DNA from: Stomatobaculum sp.
Lineage (GTDB): Bacteria > Bacillota_A > Clostridia > Lachnospirales > Lachnospiraceae
Assembly (NCBI GenBank): GCA_017449925.1
Contig: JAFSYO010000160.1
Coordinates: 1-63,504, forward strand
Length of the DNA: 63,504 nt
Reading direction: 5' to 3'
Program-made: the position numbers and the translations under genes
Notes under the pieces: model-generated
Databases searched by the model: none
What the model saw: only the letters and a program-made list of their open reading frames with translations
What the model was told of the DNA's origin: nothing
In this document: in pieces, positions 60,520-63,504 of the stretch
Position numbering within the stretch: the stretch's first letter is position 1
Layout of the letters: every line of letters starts with the position of its first letter

Positions 60520-61050
60520 TCAAAGTTCTATGTCCTTCGCCGCTTTTTCCTTCATGTAGTTAAACAGTCCGCCGGCGTTCATGATGTCATGCTCCAGGTC
60601 GCTGACCGCGTCGCCGTGAAGCTCAAGGCCGTTGGTCAGGTCGACGATGCTGCCCGTCTCCATATCCACGGAGAGTTCGTCCCCGTTTTTGATCTTCCCC
60701 TCCGCGATGGCCTCGGAGAGGCCCTTCACGAACAGCACCGGATAGGCGTTGTTGATGGCGTTCCGGTAGTAGATGCGGGAGCAGGTCTCCGCCAGGATAC
60801 AGGGGATGCCCGCGTATTGCAGGCAGTACACCGCGTGCTCGCGGCTGGAGCCGCACCCGAAGTTCTTTCCTGCCACAACATAGTCGCCGGGTTTTACTTC
60901 CTTCGCGAAATTCTCCATCCCCGGATAGTATTCAAAGGAATACTGGGGCATCTGCTTCGGATCTGTCTCCGCAAGATATTTGTTATGATAGATCAGGTCG
61001 GTATCCACATCGTCGGTGAACACCCATGCGCGTCCTGTTTTCGCTGCCAT
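60520..61050 (-). CDS. Aconitase-family hydratase small subunit (LeuD/DmdB type)
   Basis: The swivel subunit, 176 aa, with the FTDDVDTDLIYHNKYL start, DYVVAGKNFGCGSSREHA (residues 56-73) and ETCSRIYYRNAINNAYPVLF segments. It pairs with the large subunit 17 bp upstream. LeuCD-type hydratases act on isopropylmalate, dimethylmaleate, homoaconitate or citraconate. There are no leucine genes nearby; the citrate-lyase context suggests hydration of an unsaturated acid to citrate- or citramalate-like substrate. Confidence 0.88.
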   Translation of the reverse strand: MAAKTGRAWVFTDDVDTDLIYHNKYLAETDPKQMPQYSFEYYPGMENFAKEVKPGDYVVAGKNFGCGSSREHAVYCLQYAGIPCILAETCSRIYYRNAINNAYPVLFVKGLSEAIAEGKIKNGDELSVDMETGSIVDLTNGLELHGDAVSDLEHDIMNAGGLFNYMKEKAAKDIEL

Positions 61051-61067
61051 TTGTCTGTTCCTCCTCT

Positions 61068-62345
61068 TTATAAGTACTTTCTGGGATCGGTGATCACGCC
61101 GTTCACGGCGGAAGCCATCGCGGACATGGGGCTCATCAGATAGGTGTGGCTTCCTTTGCCGACCTTGCCGATGAAGTTTCTGTTGTTGGTTGCGATTCCC
61201 ACGTCACCCTTCGGGAGCGCGCCGTAGTGCTCCGCGGTACAGAGGGAACAGGTGGGATTCGTAAAGACTACGCCCGCCCGGAGGAAATCAAGCATGAGTC
61301 CGGCCTCGACGACCTGGGCCTGCACCTCCGTAGTCGCGGGAGTGATAATGGTCCGGCATGTGCGGGCGACCTTGCCGCCGGCCGCCATCAGGATATCGTG
61401 CGCCGCCTTGATGTCCTCGAACCGTCCGTTGGAGCAGGAACCGATGTGCACCTGGTCGATGTGGGTGCCCTCCACTTCGGAGACCTTCTTCGTGTTGCCG
61501 GGGGCGTCCGGACAGGCCGCCATGGGCTCCAGTTCAGAGACATCGTAATTTACGACCTTTACGTACTCCGCGTCCGGATCTGCCGCAAGTGCCGCAGCCC
61601 TCTCCCGGACCTCTTCGCCGGCCCTGCCTGCCAGCCATTCCAGCACCTCTCCTGAAGGCATGATCAGCGGGACTTTTCCGCTCATCTCCGTCACCATGGA
61701 ACAGAGGGTGATGCGGTCCGCCAGAGAGGCTCCGTCGATGGTATCGCCGCAGAACTCCACCGCCAGGTAGTCCATACCGCCGGCACCCAGATCGCCCACC
61801 ATGTAGGTGATGAGGTCTCTCATGCAGACGCCTTTTCTGAACTCGCCGGTCACGTTGACCCGCATGGTCTCCGGAACGCGGAACCAGCTGGTGCCCGCGA
61901 TGTAGGCCGCAGCCACGTCGGAGTTGCCGACGCCCGTCGCGAAGGCGCCCACCGCGCCGAGGAGGTTCATATGGCTGTCCGTGCCCAGGATCACGTCCCC
62001 CGGTTTCACAAGGCCCGCCTCCAGCATGACATGCTGTCCAATACCGTTGTTCACGTCAAATACGTTTTTGATGCCCTGGCGCTTCGCGAACTCCCGGATG
62101 ATCTTCTGATTGTTCGCCACCTTCTCGGTGTGGGCCGGGGCCTGCAGGTCGAAGGTATAAGCGACCTTGTCCGGATCCCAGACCTTTGCTTCCTTTCCCA
62201 TATGCTCTTCGAACTCCAGGACGCAGTTCGCGCCGCCGAAATCCCGGGCGCTGGCCAGGTCCACATTGCACCACACGCGGTCGCCTACCTGCACCTCATG
62301 GCCGGAAGCCCGCTCCATGATCTTCATGATCGCTGTCTTTCCCAT
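61068..62345 (-). CDS. Aconitase-family hydratase large subunit (LeuC/DmdA type)
   Basis: A 425-aa iron-sulfur dehydratase: [4Fe-4S] ligands lie in GSCSNGR and NPTCSLC, and LGTDSHMNLLGAVGAFATGVG matches the family's catalytic region. ATG 62345 follows ACGGAGG; an in-frame run upstream of it is an A-rich leader without a ribosome site. It is the first gene of the operon with its small subunit, citD, citE, citF and prpF-like. Called DmdA-like because Eubacterium barkeri pairs DmdAB with a Mii isomerase of the same family as 56336. Confidence 0.88.
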   Translation of the reverse strand: MGKTAIMKIMERASGHEVQVGDRVWCNVDLASARDFGGANCVLEFEEHMGKEAKVWDPDKVAYTFDLQAPAHTEKVANNQKIIREFAKRQGIKNVFDVNNGIGQHVMLEAGLVKPGDVILGTDSHMNLLGAVGAFATGVGNSDVAAAYIAGTSWFRVPETMRVNVTGEFRKGVCMRDLITYMVGDLGAGGMDYLAVEFCGDTIDGASLADRITLCSMVTEMSGKVPLIMPSGEVLEWLAGRAGEEVRERAAALAADPDAEYVKVVNYDVSELEPMAACPDAPGNTKKVSEVEGTHIDQVHIGSCSNGRFEDIKAAHDILMAAGGKVARTCRTIITPATTEVQAQVVEAGLMLDFLRAGVVFTNPTCSLCTAEHYGALPKGDVGIATNNRNFIGKVGKGSHTYLMSPMSAMASAVNGVITDPRKYL

Positions 62346-62460
62346 TCCTGTTTCCTCCGTCTGTTTCTGTATTTTCTGATTCTGAGCTTTCTGTTTCAGC
62401 GCTTTCTGTTTCCGGTTTTTCTTTCTGATATGAATGTAACACTCCAGCTGCACACAAAAA

Positions 62461-62520
62461 AGCACAAGAAACTTATGTGTGTGCAACTTTACGTTGCATT
62501 AGCATAAGTTTCCTGTGCTT
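62461..62520. repeat. Cruciform hairpin in the leader of the hydratase operon
   Basis: AGCACAAGAAACTTATG (62461-62477) and CATAAGTTTCCTGTGCT (62503-62519) are inverted arms with one mismatch, with an inner TGCAAC/GTTGCA hairpin (62482-62498). On the minus strand it is followed by TTTTTT and could be an attenuator for the hydratase operon; on the plus strand it precedes the amidohydrolase gene. Between it and 62345 the leader is A/G-rich with repeated AAACAGAAAGC-like words. Confidence 0.65.
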
Positions 62521-62585
62521 TCTGCCAGGACGGCGTTATGTTAGATTGATTATAAAGAAAAGAGAATCCGGAAAGGAGACATTCT

Positions 62586-63407
62586 ATGAACAGACTGTCA
62601 TTTCATATGCCGAAAAACGCCTGCAACTCCCACCTTCACATCATCGACCCGAAATTCCCGAACGACGGGAAGGCTGAGTCCCAGATCGGCACCGTTGAGA
62701 TGTACCGGAAGGTCATCGACCCCCTGGGCCTTACCCGCGCGGTATTCGTCAACGCGAAGCCCTTCGGCACCGACAACGCCGTCATCCTGGACGGCATTCA
62801 GAAATTCGGAAGGGAAAATGCCCGCGGCATCGCCGTCGTAAACAATTCTGTCACGGATAAAGAACTGGAAGAAATGAACGAAGGCGGCATCCGGGGACTG
62901 CGTTTCTCCGTCTGGAACCCCGCCAACGCCGTCGTCTCCTTCGACGACTGCTTCCCGCTTTCCGAGCGCGTGAAGGACATGGGCTGGAACATGCAGCTCC
63001 ACATGGGCGCGAAGCAGCTGGTGGAGTACGCGGATATCATCCGCAGCATTAAGAGCAAAATCGTGATCGACCACATGGGCCGGCTGGACCCGAAGCTCGG
63101 CATCAAGGATCCCGCCTGGAAGTTCATGCAGGAAATGATCGAGAAGGGCAATACCTGGGTGAAGCTCTCCGGTCCCTACCTGAACACCGCAACCGGCGAA
63201 CCCTGGGACGACGCCACCGAAACAGCCATTGCCATCGCGGAGTTCGCGCCGGAGCGCGTGGTCTGGGGCAGCGACTTCCCCCACACCACAGAAAAAGTGA
63301 AGCCGGACGAAGCCGTCCTCACCGAAATGATCGCCCGGTGGTTCCCGTCGGAGAAGGCCCGGGAACTCGCGCTGGTGAAGAATCCGGAGGAAGTGTACGG
63401 ATTCTGA
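62586..63407 (+). CDS. Amidohydrolase (LigI-like lactonase family)
   Basis: A 273-aa metal-dependent TIM-barrel hydrolase (amidohydrolase 2 family, which includes 2-pyrone-4,6-dicarboxylate lactonase LigI). NSHLHIID holds H16 and H18, and VIDHMGRLD and WGSDFPHTTEKV carry later ligands and catalytic residues. ATG 62586 follows AAAGGAG. Divergent from the hydratase-lyase operon, so it likely acts in the same pathway, opening a lactone or related ring before isomerisation. Confidence 0.82.
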   Translation: MNRLSFHMPKNACNSHLHIIDPKFPNDGKAESQIGTVEMYRKVIDPLGLTRAVFVNAKPFGTDNAVILDGIQKFGRENARGIAVVNNSVTDKELEEMNEGGIRGLRFSVWNPANAVVSFDDCFPLSERVKDMGWNMQLHMGAKQLVEYADIIRSIKSKIVIDHMGRLDPKLGIKDPAWKFMQEMIEKGNTWVKLSGPYLNTATGEPWDDATETAIAIAEFAPERVVWGSDFPHTTEKVKPDEAVLTEMIARWFPSEKARELALVKNPEEVYGF

Positions 63408-63431
63408 AGCCGCCCATATCCATCACATGTA

Positions 63432-63482
63432 AAGACCGCCGTGAAACGCATTTTTACAATCTGCGTCTCACGGCGGTCTTTT
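63432..63482 (+). terminator. Terminator of the amidohydrolase gene
   Basis: A 13-bp stem (AAGACCGCCGTGA 63432-63444, TCACGGCGGTCTT 63468-63480), with an inner ACGCA/TGCGT extension, and a T-rich tail, 24 bp past the stop codon. Confidence 0.85.
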
Positions 63483-63504
63483 ATTTTTCTTGTCTTATCT
63501 GTTG

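Overview
The window looks like the chromosome of a Gram-positive anaerobe of the Clostridia, most likely Lachnospiraceae-like. This rests on strong AAGGAGG ribosome binding sites, small W/G/Y-rich cell-wall-binding exported proteins, lipoprotein signals, ECF S components, a PTS, and a UGA-decoded selenoprotein. Coding GC is high except in one AT-rich island. No rRNA, tRNA, CRISPR array or intact insertion sequence was seen.

Layout. 1-3.2 kb: a PTS IIA-IIC permease (cut by the window edge) divergent from a LacI-type regulator, with palindromic operators between them. 3.2-6.6 kb: a methyltransferase, a candidate small RNA, and an XRE regulator with a Rel/SpoT-like HD-TGS protein whose synthetase part looks degenerate. 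6.9-18 kb: corrinoid and tetrapyrrole genes (cobT, cobI; bioY, a siroheme dehydrogenase, hemC, cobA-hemD), split by an AT-rich cell-surface island (8.9-14.1 kb) that carries a membrane-tethered ECF sigma factor. 18-26.9 kb: a membrane protein, an esterase, an exported protein, YolD and Y-family polymerase, a GH13 glucosidase, a cyclase, a 274-bp palindrome, a DMT transporter and a flavin-type small protein. 27-32 kb: an AGCS transporter, a homocysteine methyltransferase, a nucleotidase, and an HpsN-like member of the HisD family. 33-38 kb: an XRE-cupin regulator with potABCD, the ATPase carrying an unusual insertion. 38-40.4 kb: a Uma2 protein and a lipoprotein.

40.4-52.6 kb is the most interesting part. 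A UbiD/UbiX/LpdD prenyl-FMN decarboxylase operon, a UGSC-family selenoprotein with an in-frame UGA at residue 104, a thioredoxin reductase, a DASS anion transporter, a second UGSC protein that has lost the Sec/Cys motif, and a LysR regulator lie together. Six copies of one 15-bp palindrome (ACTAACnnnGTTAGT) sit at the promoters of five transcription units in this block. I infer one regulon and probably one catabolic system whose substrate is unknown. FakA-like and nitroreductase genes sit inside the block without the operator.

52.7-63.4 kb: a complete citrate-lyase-type enzyme (CitDEF, CitC, CitXG) in one cassette with a LeuCD/DmdAB-type hydratase, a PrpF/Mii-type isomerase, a LigI-like amidohydrolase and a second LysR regulator. 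The logic is lactone opening, double-bond isomerisation, hydration and acetyl-lyase cleavage of a di- or tricarboxylic acid. Several large hairpins lie in its leaders and spacers.

All family calls come from reading motifs by eye; no search was run.
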